Positions 35,385-45,020 of a DNA stretch of 64,000 nucleotides are shown piece by piece. Below the pieces are notes generated by a model that was given only the letters and a program-made list of their open reading frames with translations, searched no databases and was not told where the DNA came from. Source of the stretch: Andreesenia angusta (GTDB taxonomy: Bacteria; Bacillota; Clostridia; Tissierellales; Gottschalkiaceae); NCBI RefSeq assembly GCF_001855385.1, contig NZ_MKIE01000001.1, positions 186,001-250,000 on the forward strand, given 5' to 3'. Made by a program: the position numbers and the translations under genes. Positions within the stretch are counted from its first letter, which is position 1. The number at the start of each line of letters is the position of its first letter.

Positions 35385-37210
35385 CTTTCAACCCTTCCTC
35401 CCTTGAACACTCCGAATCCAAAGTGATCGCATCTCAAGCACCTTTCTGACTCCTGCTTGGCTTCCTTGCACGTCATAGGCTCCTCTACAAGTTCGAAGTC
35501 CTTTATTCTATCGCACACATTTCTTCCCGACATATTCACCCTACCTGTGGACACCCTGTCCGACAGGTCAGGCTCGGGAATCACCACCCCTGACTCTATC
35601 TCGTGGTTGAATCCCAGATAGCTGTCTATGTTGGCTGCAGCGACTTTACCGGCCGCTATGGCCTGTATGACAGTTGCAGGCCCTGAAATGCAGTCGCCTC
35701 CGGCAAACACCCCTGGAATATCCTTTACGTCTGCTGTGCTGAGGGCATCTATAAGCCCTCGCTTCACAGGAATCCCTTCCTTCTCGAAGTCCCTGGTCTC
35801 AATCCCCTGCCCGATTGCAATGACTATTATGTCGCACGGAATCCTAATAGGCTTCTCCTTGGCGTCCGAGGTGCATGGCCTTCCAGACTCTATCGTCCCG
35901 ACTATCTGAGGCTGCACCCAGAGTGCGACTGCATTTTCATCTCCGTCTGTTTCAATTTTTATAGGCTTTATAAGGTCGTAAAGAGCGCAGCCCTCCGCCA
36001 CTGCCCCTTCAACTTCCTCCTCCATGGCCGGCATATCGTCTTTCCTTCTCCTGTAGATTATGCTCGACTCCTCAGCTCCGAGCCTTACAGCCGATCTCGC
36101 AACGTCTATCGCTACGTTTCCGCCTCCCAGCACAAGCACCTTCTTTCCTGCGAAGTCAGGGTAAATATCGTCGCCTATGCTTCGGAGTATATCCACTGCT
36201 GAATAGACTCCTTTCGCGTCCTCACCTTCTATTCCCGTCTTCTTGTCTATATGGGCTCCTATCGCTATATATACGCTGTCAAACTTCTCCCTAAGCTCCA
36301 TCACAGATATGTCATGACCTACTGTAACGCCGGTGTGGATGTCCACTCCATTTGAAAGCATTATGTCTATCTCCCCTTGAAGCAGATTCCTAGGCAGCCT
36401 GTAGCTTGGTATTCCGTAGCGGAGCATTCCGCCTAACTTGCTCTTGCTTTCGTATATCTCCACTTTGTGCCCCATAAGGCTCAAGAAGTAGGCCGCCGAA
36501 AGTCCGCTTGGCCCTCCGCCGACTACCGCAACCCGCTTTCCTGTATATTCCGCTGGGGCCGGAATCGGAACCTCTCCTGCATTGTCCACAGCATACCGCT
36601 TCAGCCCTCTTATATTTATTGAGTCGTCTATCATTTTTCTTCTACACCTCGTCTCGCATGGGTGCTCGCAGACATATCCACATACGAGAGGCATGGGATT
36701 GTCTTTCCTTATAAGCCTCACGGCGTCCTTATATCTCTCCTTTGCTATAAGGGCTATATATCCAGGGACATCTACTCCAGCAGGACAGAGGCTGACGCAT
36801 GGAACTGACTGGAACAGGCTAAAATTGCATCGCCCTCTGAGGATATGCTCGACGTACTCATCTCTGAACCCTTCAAGCCCTTTGAGAACCATCCTAGCAG
36901 CTTCATATCCTATGGCGCAGTCCGACGAATTGTAGATCGCCCTTGCTGTCTTCTCTATGAGGTCTATGGTTTCAAGAGAGGCCTCTCCGTCAAGTACCGA
37001 CTCCATAAGCTCCATAAGCTGACCAAGCCCCACACGGCACGGGACACATTTCCCGCAAGTCTGGGCGTGAGCCATCTTGAGAAATGAAATAGACAGGTCG
37101 ATTGGACAGAGCCCCGGCGGCGATGATGCAATTCTTCTCTCAATGTCCTTGTACATATCTTCGACTGTGGCCTGAGCCCTGTCCTTAGTTATAATTCTTA
37201 GCCTGCTCAT
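35378..37210 (-). CDS. NuoF-C-terminal / GltD-type flavoprotein (NAD(P)H:ferredoxin or hydrogenase partner)
   Basis: 610 residues. Residues about 40-130 hold the NuoF iron-sulfur motif TCGKCVPCRVGLGQL. The rest is a glutamate synthase small-subunit-like flavoprotein: cysteines CVSLCPAGVD and CGYVCEHPCETRC for [4Fe-4S] clusters, a GGGPSGLSAAY FAD-binding site and a VLGGGNVAIDVARSA second nucleotide-binding site. This layout occurs in electron-bifurcating or NADPH-linked hydrogenase modules. The partner is the hydrogenase whose gene overlaps its end. AAGGAGACG precedes the ATG. Confidence 0.9.
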   Translation of the reverse strand: MSRLRIITKDRAQATVEDMYKDIERRIASSPPGLCPIDLSISFLKMAHAQTCGKCVPCRVGLGQLMELMESVLDGEASLETIDLIEKTARAIYNSSDCAIGYEAARMVLKGLEGFRDEYVEHILRGRCNFSLFQSVPCVSLCPAGVDVPGYIALIAKERYKDAVRLIRKDNPMPLVCGYVCEHPCETRCRRKMIDDSINIRGLKRYAVDNAGEVPIPAPAEYTGKRVAVVGGGPSGLSAAYFLSLMGHKVEIYESKSKLGGMLRYGIPSYRLPRNLLQGEIDIMLSNGVDIHTGVTVGHDISVMELREKFDSVYIAIGAHIDKKTGIEGEDAKGVYSAVDILRSIGDDIYPDFAGKKVLVLGGGNVAIDVARSAVRLGAEESSIIYRRRKDDMPAMEEEVEGAVAEGCALYDLIKPIKIETDGDENAVALWVQPQIVGTIESGRPCTSDAKEKPIRIPCDIIVIAIGQGIETRDFEKEGIPVKRGLIDALSTADVKDIPGVFAGGDCISGPATVIQAIAAGKVAAANIDSYLGFNHEIESGVVIPEPDLSDRVSTGRVNMSGRNVCDRIKDFELVEEPMTCKEAKQESERCLRCDHFGFGVFKGGRVERW

Positions 37211-37306
37211 CTAAACGTCTCCTTTCAGCTGCTCTGATTTATTTTCTTTAAATGATACCCTAGATGTCCAAGCTTAATAACTAAGTTATAAAACAATTGA
37301 TTTTGC

Positions 37307-38842
37307 TTAGTACTTTATCCACTCCACATAAGTGTATTTGTCGCTTTTAGGAGTTTTTCCGTCAAGCCAATTTGGATACCAAGAGTTCAGCATGAGCTTC
37401 ATGGGTCTCTTTGAAAAGCCATCTTTCCACGTCTCTATATGATTCCCGTCTATATAGAATGACACCCTGTCTTGATAGTAGTCTATCCTGTAGTCATGGT
37501 ATCCCGCTGTAGGGTCGAAGCCCAGGGGCTCCTTGTACTCGTTTCTGATCTTCCCATTTTCATATGTCGTAAGCCAGAGCTCTGAATCGTCAGACCGATT
37601 GAACACCTCTATGTCTATCTCATTGTAGAGGTCCGGAGCCCTGTAGAGGAAAAACCCTGTTATGGAGGATGGAGCGTTCGCCAGCTTCATTCGGATTTCA
37701 TAAGACCCGAAGCTCTGGTTTTTTCTAGTCAGTATCTCCCCGCCTTCGAGCTTTCTGGCAGGCATCTTTATCATAAGTCCGTCAGGGCCTATCGATATGT
37801 TCTCTGGGTTTAGCTCAGTACGGCCAAGTGTTCCTGCGTCTTTGGCCCAGAAGTCGCCGTTCCACGTCTTGAAGCTGTCCTTGTACCTGTATATCCAAAT
37901 ACTGTCTTCTGAGTCGATCTGGTCAAGCTTGGCCGGATCTTCCTCCACCAGGGCTGGATTCTTGTCCCAAAGCGCCACTCGGACGCCATGCTCGCCTGTA
38001 ACCCAGTCTCCAACCACAACAGGTATGCTAGGCTGCACAACCTTCCCAGCTGGCGCTTTAAAGCTTACAGCTTCCATGTCTATCCATTTCCCATTGGGAT
38101 CCAGAAAGCTGCAACCAAGCCAGAGCTCTTTTTCTTCGTCGGTTCTGTTCAGAATCTCTACATCGACTTCGAACTCTTCCCCTCTGTAGTATGTCTCTCG
38201 TTCGTAGCTGAGACTCTCTATCCTTATTTCCGGAAGCACCATGTCCTCTATATCAGGACTTATGCTTGTCCTGAAAACTATAACTATTGCCTGCTCTCTA
38301 GTTGTAGTGGCTTCCGGCATAAATTTCTTTTCGTCAGTCCCCTTTACAAGGCCATTTTCGGCCATAAAAGAGACCGATTCTCTGGCCCAGCTGGATATCT
38401 CTCCGCTGTCCTTGAAATCCAGACTGTACCCGCTCTCATCCAGCTCCGGGTTCAGCGCTTTCAAAGTCCTGTGTACCATAGTGGCCAGCTGCTCTCTAGT
38501 CAACGTTCCCTCTGGGTTAAAAAGCCCTCCGCCTACTCCTTGCACTATGCCGAGCTGGCTTGCCAAAGCTACTGCTTCGCTAGACGTATCCTGAAAAGGC
38601 GAACCGACTGAAAAATCAGGCTTTTCGTCGGAAAGATCGCTGTAGAGGCTTACTGCAAGCTCTGCAAACTCCTCCCTCGTTATATCCTTTTGGTACATTC
38701 CTGAAATACTGTCTGCTACAAGCCCAGCTTCTATGGCCTGCTTCACTTCAATCTCCGCCCATCCGCTAGGGCTCGCAATAGCGACTCTTGTCATATAGAA
38801 GACCATAGCCGCGGCTATCCAGCCTACTCCAAATAGCTTCAT
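37307..38842 (-). CDS. SLH-anchored GH16-like glycosidase
   Basis: 511 residues. A signal sequence (about 1-24) is followed by three S-layer-homology repeats at roughly 25-70, 80-135 and 140-195 (for example LTREQLATMVHRTL and TTREQAIVIVF), which bind secondary wall polymer. After a beta-rich linker, the GH16 domain spans about 335-511 with the catalytic EIDIE at 408-412, matching the ExDxxE signature of beta-glucanases. It would hold a glycan-cleaving or remodelling domain at the cell surface. It lies last in the operon with the processive glycosyltransferase, so its likely target is that polymer. Confidence 0.88.
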   Translation of the reverse strand: MKLFGVGWIAAAMVFYMTRVAIASPSGWAEIEVKQAIEAGLVADSISGMYQKDITREEFAELAVSLYSDLSDEKPDFSVGSPFQDTSSEAVALASQLGIVQGVGGGLFNPEGTLTREQLATMVHRTLKALNPELDESGYSLDFKDSGEISSWARESVSFMAENGLVKGTDEKKFMPEATTTREQAIVIVFRTSISPDIEDMVLPEIRIESLSYERETYYRGEEFEVDVEILNRTDEEKELWLGCSFLDPNGKWIDMEAVSFKAPAGKVVQPSIPVVVGDWVTGEHGVRVALWDKNPALVEEDPAKLDQIDSEDSIWIYRYKDSFKTWNGDFWAKDAGTLGRTELNPENISIGPDGLMIKMPARKLEGGEILTRKNQSFGSYEIRMKLANAPSSITGFFLYRAPDLYNEIDIEVFNRSDDSELWLTTYENGKIRNEYKEPLGFDPTAGYHDYRIDYYQDRVSFYIDGNHIETWKDGFSKRPMKLMLNSWYPNWLDGKTPKSDKYTYVEWIKY

Positions 38843-38857
38843 CCGATCACCCCCGTC

Positions 38858-41800
38858 TTATTTTAAATCCTTGAAAGCGTCCTTCAATACATAGTACGAC
38901 TGCTTGAGCCGTTCGTGGTAAGAAGGCTCCTCCCAGTTGTCCCAAGTGTAAAAGTCCATAGGAACCTCATAGCCTTTGCCTACACCTTCTCTACTCAAAG
39001 AAACTCCAAGATGAAGCCCATCTAGGCTTTCAGGCTCTATACCATCTTTTTTGTAGAAGTCCCCCATCACAGTCTTGGTGGAAGGGTCCATCACGTTCAG
39101 AAGCTGCCACGGCAGTCTTATCTCCACCATGTTCTTCCCAGCTGAAAAGTCTGCCAGAGAGTCGTAGCTCTTGCTGTCCGGGTTTCCGTTTCCATATCTT
39201 AACTTTCCTGTCTCGTAGTCAGTGAAAGGTATCGTCCTCTTGTCCTCCGGAAGATATATCTCTTTTGAAAGACAGAGCTTTACCTTGTTGAAAATTCCGC
39301 TGTCTTTCTCGCTGTAGCTCTGATTCTTCGCTATCATTCCAAGCTTCTCTCCGTAGATGTAGTAGTGAGAGTCATAGTATGAATCCACATATATCCTGGA
39401 GTTGTCTTTCCCGTCTATAGAGACTAGGAAGTCGGCCGGACGCTGGAAACTCAAGCCACCTTCACCGTACTTGCTGTTGCCTTGGCTCTGTATCGAGTCT
39501 ATAGGGATGTATATGCTGTCTTTCTCGATGTCTAGCTTGTCGGACTCTACCATAAGATAAAGGTATTTTTCATCGGACTTTACAGACAGCGAAATGTCTT
39601 CGTTTTTTGTCAGCACATCAGATTCCGTCCACTCTCTCTTGTCCCCGTCTACATAGCATACGCTCTTTTTATCTCCAGGCTCGAATGTCATAAGCCCAAA
39701 GTTCTGCTCGCTCGTCTGTATGTCGGACCAGAAAGGCCTCCTGTCTGCCACGTTCAAGTCCATAGTGTTCCAAGTCCTCTTAAACCACTCGTCCTGCCAT
39801 GTGAACACAAGGGCTCCGCAGTAGCCCTCATCGTATATATCCCCAAGAAGGCTCGCTATCATCTCTCCCTGCTCACTTTCGCTATTCTGTCCTTGATCAA
39901 ATCCCATAACTGGGTTGTTGTGAGTTTTTCCTCTTGAAGATGGAACTCCAAACTCCGCCACCATTACAGGCATTGTGTGATGGCTTATCAAGTCTCTTAG
40001 GTATGCCTTGTAGGCGTTCTTCTTGCCGCTTTCGTCCTCGAAGTTTCTGTAGTCTTTCTGGTAGTTCATAAACTCAGGATAGTAAGGATATATGTGATAC
40101 GATGCAAAAAGCCCTGACTTGTTTCTCTCCCCTGTCTTTATGCGCTCCATATTGAACTCCACCATGTCCTCTTCCTCGTAAGGCTCGTTTGGATGGTCCA
40201 ACATATCGGTAGTTGGCCAGTTTGAGAAACTCATAGCTCTTGTCATGCCATATTTCTCAGCTTCGTACTTTAGGACTTCGTCGCCTGATTCACACATAAA
40301 GACTTCAAAAGCCGGAGATCCCTCTGTGCTCAGGTACTCCCCTCTGTAAGAGGTCTTGTCACCGTTGTTTTCGTTCGTCCCGGCCACAAAGTTAGGGTCC
40401 CACTCTATACCCATAATCCAACCTATGACATACTCCGACACATCGCTTACATACTCTCCGCTTGCAAAGCCTGGTCGTTCTGGGAGCACTGCGTCTCCGT
40501 GTATTATGTCCACTAGGTCTTTCGAGTCCTTTATAAAGCTTTTCTTTATCCTGCCGTTGTCCCCGTAGGCATCCATAAGCTCCAGCTTGTCCTCTTCCTT
40601 TATCCACACACCCTGTATCAGGTAAAGTGGCTTCTCGGAGCCTAGATTGTGCTCAAGCAGCGCGTCGTAGAACTCCGGCTTAAGCGTAGTGTAGACCCTT
40701 ATCACATCTGCATTCATATCGGATATCTGCTTGAACCACTTCAGATACTCCTGCTTTGTTATAGCCAAGTCGCCTGGGAAGTGACCAGGCTTTCCTGCCC
40801 CTATGTTCACTCCTTTCAAAAATTTCTTCTTCCACTTTCCACCTTCATACAAGAGAAAGTCCTTTTCCTCTACCTTGGATATATACTTAAGCCCGTCTTC
40901 CTCAAATATAGCATTCTCTCCCGATGTTTTGGCACCTTTCAGGCTGTGGGCCTCTTCAAATATGGCTTCCATTACAGGAAAATAAACTCCCCACTGAAAA
41001 ATGCTCTCGCCATTTTTGCCTAATATGTGGAGCTTTGCCATTATATCGCTCAACCATTTGTACTTGTAGAAGCTTCCCGTCCCGTCAGAGTCCGCAAAAT
41101 CCCCAGCAAAGTAGTAGAGCGGAGCCTTGCTGACAATTCTCTTTGTTATGGCCGGGAAGCTCTGCGGAATGCCCTCTGCTTCTAACTTTGTCTTTCCTTT
41201 TTCGGTCAGATTCCACTCGTAGTCTGCGTATGACTCAGCCGTCTCTGTCTCGACTATGTCAAACCAGTACCCGTAGCTTATAGTCCTGTCTATTCCGAAA
41301 AATTCTGTTCCTCTTTCTGTAAACTTGAGGTCTATCCCCTTTCCTTTGAAGTGAACACCTTCCTCCAGCACTAATACCTCGTCTTTGTTGCTCGCTAGGA
41401 CAAACCCAGGTCCGTCGAAGCTCCACTCTTTCCCCTGAGATTTTTCATAGCTTTCAACAACCCACTTTGGCAGCTCGTTGTTGCTCTTGTAGTCAAGGCT
41501 TTCAAAGTACCTGCCTATCCATCCAGTCCACTTCACGCCTAGAAGGCTCGCCATCTCTTTCTGCGCACCCGGTTCAGTAGGGCTTCCAAAAGTGTTGAAC
41601 TCGGCTACAACTGGAGTCTGAAAATCGTATACCTGCTGCTTTACCATAGAAAGCTCTTCAGGCTGGAGCCCACCGTATATTATCTCAGACCTCTCTCCTG
41701 CCTTGCTATCTTTAAAAAACTCCTCTTCATACACCCCGTATGTATCCGCTATATATACAAGGTCTTTTTTCTCTTCAAGGCTATTGGCCACATCCATGAT

Positions 41801-42070
41801 TTCATACTTTTCGTTTTCGATCGGCTTGAAGCCAGAGTAATCCTCTTCCAGACTGTACTCTCCCGAATCTCTATTCGTATATTTGTAGTGGTTTAGAGCA
41901 TAGACTAGTCTTCTGTGCTCACGATAAGAGCTGTCCGGGACTGTCTTATCCACTATCTGCACCTCGAGACTTTTCGATTCAGAGTTTCTCCAAGCAATAT
42001 AGGGAAAGACCAGCATAAAAATTGCCAGTCCTCCCAGTGTTAGAATTAAAATATTTTTGCATTTACCCAT
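38858..42070 (-). CDS. Large membrane-anchored glycoside-hydrolase-like protein (unrecognised family)
   Basis: 1070 residues. An N-terminal anchor helix (about 7-26) is followed by a long external region. Residues about 40-390 look like an amidotransferase-like or galactosidase-type fold (FQTPVVAEFNTFGSPTEPG). Residues about 420-790 resemble a TIM-barrel glycosidase: WIMGIEWDPN, LFASYHIYPYYPEF, MPVMVAEFGVPSSRG and LVFTWQDEW sit where clan-A enzymes have substrate and catalytic acids. The C-terminal 250 residues resemble a CBM9-like carbohydrate module (YVDGDKREW, SVKSDEKYLYLMVE). I cannot name its family. Its place beside the GT2 gene suggests it trims, transfers or guides the exported glycan. 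Confidence 0.7.
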   Translation of the reverse strand: MGKCKNILILTLGGLAIFMLVFPYIAWRNSESKSLEVQIVDKTVPDSSYREHRRLVYALNHYKYTNRDSGEYSLEEDYSGFKPIENEKYEIMDVANSLEEKKDLVYIADTYGVYEEEFFKDSKAGERSEIIYGGLQPEELSMVKQQVYDFQTPVVAEFNTFGSPTEPGAQKEMASLLGVKWTGWIGRYFESLDYKSNNELPKWVVESYEKSQGKEWSFDGPGFVLASNKDEVLVLEEGVHFKGKGIDLKFTERGTEFFGIDRTISYGYWFDIVETETAESYADYEWNLTEKGKTKLEAEGIPQSFPAITKRIVSKAPLYYFAGDFADSDGTGSFYKYKWLSDIMAKLHILGKNGESIFQWGVYFPVMEAIFEEAHSLKGAKTSGENAIFEEDGLKYISKVEEKDFLLYEGGKWKKKFLKGVNIGAGKPGHFPGDLAITKQEYLKWFKQISDMNADVIRVYTTLKPEFYDALLEHNLGSEKPLYLIQGVWIKEEDKLELMDAYGDNGRIKKSFIKDSKDLVDIIHGDAVLPERPGFASGEYVSDVSEYVIGWIMGIEWDPNFVAGTNENNGDKTSYRGEYLSTEGSPAFEVFMCESGDEVLKYEAEKYGMTRAMSFSNWPTTDMLDHPNEPYEEEDMVEFNMERIKTGERNKSGLFASYHIYPYYPEFMNYQKDYRNFEDESGKKNAYKAYLRDLISHHTMPVMVAEFGVPSSRGKTHNNPVMGFDQGQNSESEQGEMIASLLGDIYDEGYCGALVFTWQDEWFKRTWNTMDLNVADRRPFWSDIQTSEQNFGLMTFEPGDKKSVCYVDGDKREWTESDVLTKNEDISLSVKSDEKYLYLMVESDKLDIEKDSIYIPIDSIQSQGNSKYGEGGLSFQRPADFLVSIDGKDNSRIYVDSYYDSHYYIYGEKLGMIAKNQSYSEKDSGIFNKVKLCLSKEIYLPEDKRTIPFTDYETGKLRYGNGNPDSKSYDSLADFSAGKNMVEIRLPWQLLNVMDPSTKTVMGDFYKKDGIEPESLDGLHLGVSLSREGVGKGYEVPMDFYTWDNWEEPSYHERLKQSYYVLKDAFKDLK

Positions 42071-42082
42071 AATTACCAGCTC

Positions 42083-43498
42083 CTAGCTTTGAGTGAATTT
42101 CTTTCTCTTCATATCTCCCCATACCTTGTGATTTCTCCTGTACTTGAAAAAGGCTGTAAACCTCCATACAGTCACAATCTGTCTGTATCCGAAGTTTTCA
42201 AGAATTCCGTACAGCACAAGAAGCAGATAATCCGATATCTTGTCGTACTTCTTGAAGTTGTACTCCTCCAGGAAAACCGCTCCCAGCGAGAGGAATATAC
42301 CGTACAAAACTGAAACACCTAGAAACACTATCGCAAACTCTAGGTCTACTATGCCGTATATAAAGGATATTATGGCGAATGCATATCCGAAGACCTCAAC
42401 TAAGACACCAACTATCTCTATAAGTAAGTAGTATGGCATTCCCAACAGCCCAACTGTTCCGTAGTTTGCGTTGAATATCATTTTCTTGTGGTTTAGCACC
42501 GTGTCTATCAGCCCTTTATGCCATCTCTGGCGCTGGGACTTCAGAGTCTTCATGTCCTCTGGAACCTGTGTCCAGCACACTGGGTCTGGAACGAAGACTA
42601 TCTTGTAATTCTCCCCTCGCTCCTTCATGATCCTGTGGATCTTGGTCACAAGCTCCATGTCTTCCCCTATAGTGTCCTTTGTATACCCTCCAGCAGATAT
42701 TGTGACTCTCTTCTGAAAAACACCGAAAGCACCAGACACTATAAGCAGTGAGTTCACGGCGCTCCAGCTTATCCTTCCGAACAGAAACGCCCTTAAATAT
42801 TCTACAACCTGGAATCTGGCCAAGCTGCTTTTCGGAAGCCTTATGCTCTGCAGAAATCCGTTGTCAACTTCTGAATCGTTTATAGGCCTGACTATCCCTC
42901 CTGAAGCTATGACCTCCGGGTCCTCTATAAACGGCCTTATGACCTTTATAAGTGAAGACCTCTCTATTATGGAGTCCGCGTCTATGGCCGTGAAAAGAGG
43001 GTATTTGCATATGTTTATACCTGCGTTCAAGGCATCTGCCTTTCCCCCGTTCTCTTTGTTCACCAGCACTATGTTGTCGTATATGGTAGATATATATATC
43101 GACTTGACTCTTTCGGTCTCTATCTGCCTTCTGTAGGGGATGTCGCTCAGCTTGAAATCGAAATTCTCTCTGAGCACTTTAAGTGTATTGTCAGTAGATC
43201 CATCGTTCACTATGACTATCTCATATTCCCTGTACTCCAGGTTCATAAGCGCCTTTACGTTGTCCACTATTGTGTCCTCTTCATTGTGGCAAGGAACGAG
43301 TATGGATAGAGGCGGAGTGTAGTTTGAGTCTATCATCTCTTGGTCAGACCAGTACTTTATCTTCTTGTGATATATATACATCTCCTTTGTAGAGCCCAGC
43401 AGCAGTAGCGTATAGACTATGTTTATAAACCCTATGTAGAATACTATAAGGTAGTTAAACCAAAGCACGATCAAAGGTACAATCTCAGTTCTGCTCAT
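42083..43498 (-). CDS. Processive family 2 glycosyltransferase (cellulose/PgaC/NodC-like)
   Basis: 471 residues from the ATG with GAGGAG about 10 bases upstream. Helices near 10-40 and a C-terminal cluster (about 350-420) frame the catalytic domain. It has NDGSTDNT (Asp near 99), AIDADS (173-175), GEDMEL (279-280) and QRQRW (322-326), the full D, DxD, ED, QxxRW set of processive beta-glycan synthases. Such enzymes polymerise and extrude the chain. The sugar cannot be told from motif alone; the GH16 and glycosidase neighbours argue for a glucan-type polymer. No BcsB- or PgaB-like partner is recognised. Confidence 0.9.
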   Translation of the reverse strand: MSRTEIVPLIVLWFNYLIVFYIGFINIVYTLLLLGSTKEMYIYHKKIKYWSDQEMIDSNYTPPLSILVPCHNEEDTIVDNVKALMNLEYREYEIVIVNDGSTDNTLKVLRENFDFKLSDIPYRRQIETERVKSIYISTIYDNIVLVNKENGGKADALNAGINICKYPLFTAIDADSIIERSSLIKVIRPFIEDPEVIASGGIVRPINDSEVDNGFLQSIRLPKSSLARFQVVEYLRAFLFGRISWSAVNSLLIVSGAFGVFQKRVTISAGGYTKDTIGEDMELVTKIHRIMKERGENYKIVFVPDPVCWTQVPEDMKTLKSQRQRWHKGLIDTVLNHKKMIFNANYGTVGLLGMPYYLLIEIVGVLVEVFGYAFAIISFIYGIVDLEFAIVFLGVSVLYGIFLSLGAVFLEEYNFKKYDKISDYLLLVLYGILENFGYRQIVTVWRFTAFFKYRRNHKVWGDMKRKKFTQS

Positions 43499-44642
43499 AT
43501 TCTTCAAACTCCTCTAGAATAGTTATATTCATTTTTTCAGTAAGTCTTACAGCCAGGTCGAGATTCTCCGAGCGGATAGTTCCTATAAGCCCGTTCTGAA
43601 GCATCTCTCGCTGCACTATCTCCCTGGCCTTCTCCCTTGCAAACCTGTCTTCGGAGTCCAGCATCTCCACTAAAGCCTCTATGCCTACATCTCCCTTTTG
43701 GAGAAGCGACTGCCCTGAACTGCTTCTGACAGACCAGTTTTCGTCCTTCATAAGGGACTTCAGCATGATAATCACCCTGGGATCGTCCACTTTCTTCAGG
43801 TTCTTTGCCAGGAAATGCCTGACTTCCCAGGCTTCATCGTCCACAAGCCTTGTGAGCGATTCGAAGTGCTCCATATAGGGGAATTCTTTGAAGCTCAAAG
43901 CTCCTTTCAGAGAGGATATCCTTATCTCCTTGTTCGAGTCTTCAAACCCTTTAAATATCCACTCCAGTATCCCCCTGTACTGCCTTCTGCCACAGGCCTC
44001 GAGGGCTATAGTCCTTAAGTATAGGTTGTCCCATCTCATCAAGTTGAGCAGTATATCCTCTATGTCTTCGTCTATAGTCTCTATAAGGTACATCATATTG
44101 CTCTTCTCCATTATCGCCTCGTCAAGACACCTGTTCAAGACCCTGCATATGTACGAGGGGCCTCCTACCTTCAAAAGGGCGTTGGATGCTACATACACTT
44201 GCTCTCTTTCATCTCCGTCCACCAGGTCTATAAGCGTCCTTGCGACTTCGGATATATTCAGCTCCCCAGCCTCGTATGCACCTATCTTTCTCTTCCACTT
44301 GTCTCTGCTCTCCAGTTTTTTTCTTATGGACCTGACTATCTTGTCCCTGTCTAGAAGCGCTATGAGGTCGTCCTTCTTCCCGTTTTTCAGGACTTTGCTG
44401 TACTGTAGTATCATATCTTTCAACACTCTTTTCTCCAGAAATCCCAGATCTCCTGAAAGACCGCTCCTGTCTCCTGTAGCTATATAGCTGAGAATTTTTG
44501 GTTCATAGACCAGTTTTATTTCATTTCTCCTGCGCTCTATTTCCTTATACAATATCTTTCTTGCAAGCAGAAAAGTGAACATGATGACATTGACTGCAAG
44601 CATGATGAAGAAAAGGTTTTTTACGTATTCTTTTAAAATCAC
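43485..44642 (-). CDS. HEAT-repeat protein with N-terminal membrane helix
   Basis: 385 residues. One N-terminal helix (about 8-28) leads to a cytosolic part made largely of HEAT-type repeats. Examples are DNLYLRTIALEACGRRQ, SNKEIRISSLKGALSF, EAWEVRHFLAKNL and ENWSVRSSSGQSLL, a pattern of paired helices with conserved Arg and Leu. Such arrays are protein-binding scaffolds. GTG at 44642 has GGGGGAG upstream. It overlaps the glycosyltransferase gene and may tether or regulate it; no enzyme motif is seen. Confidence 0.85.
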   Translation of the reverse strand: MILKEYVKNLFFIMLAVNVIMFTFLLARKILYKEIERRRNEIKLVYEPKILSYIATGDRSGLSGDLGFLEKRVLKDMILQYSKVLKNGKKDDLIALLDRDKIVRSIRKKLESRDKWKRKIGAYEAGELNISEVARTLIDLVDGDEREQVYVASNALLKVGGPSYICRVLNRCLDEAIMEKSNMMYLIETIDEDIEDILLNLMRWDNLYLRTIALEACGRRQYRGILEWIFKGFEDSNKEIRISSLKGALSFKEFPYMEHFESLTRLVDDEAWEVRHFLAKNLKKVDDPRVIIMLKSLMKDENWSVRSSSGQSLLQKGDVGIEALVEMLDSEDRFAREKAREIVQREMLQNGLIGTIRSENLDLAVRLTEKMNITILEEFEEYEQN

Positions 44643-44657
44643 AGCTCCGACTCCCCC

Positions 44658-45020
44658 TTAAATATGCTCCAATATTTTAGCCTCTACTTCCTGAAGGTCT
44701 ATAGGCTTTTTTATGAAGTCTTTTGCGCCCAGACTCAAGCTCTTTTTCTTGTATCCGTCTGAGTCATTTGTAGACATGGCTATTATCGGAACTCTTTTGT
44801 ACTCATAGTCAAGCGAATGCATCTTTTTTATGACCTCCAGTCCTCCCATCTTGGGCAGCATAAGATCCAGTATCATCATGTCAGGCTTGTGGTCTGCAAG
44901 CTTCTCAATAGCCTCTCTTCCATCCCTGGCCGACTCCACCGCATAACCCAAATACTCAAGGCTGGCCTTTAGCACATTTACAATAAGTGTAGAGTCGTCT
45001 ACAACAAGTATCTTCTTCAT
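44658..45020 (-). CDS. Single-domain response regulator (CheY-like receiver)
   Basis: 120 residues: VVDDSTLIVNV at the start holds the acidic Mg site, MMILDLMLPKMGG holds the phospho-acceptor Asp near residue 52, and the conserved Thr/Ser (AMSTND) and Lys (FIKKPID) follow. There is no output domain, so it works by protein contact. ATG at 45020 has AGGAGAG six bases upstream; an ATG two codons earlier is too close to that site. It is the first gene of the polysaccharide operon. No histidine kinase is in the window, so the phospho-donor is elsewhere. Confidence 0.9.
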   Translation of the reverse strand: MKKILVVDDSTLIVNVLKASLEYLGYAVESARDGREAIEKLADHKPDMMILDLMLPKMGGLEVIKKMHSLDYEYKRVPIIAMSTNDSDGYKKKSLSLGAKDFIKKPIDLQEVEAKILEHI

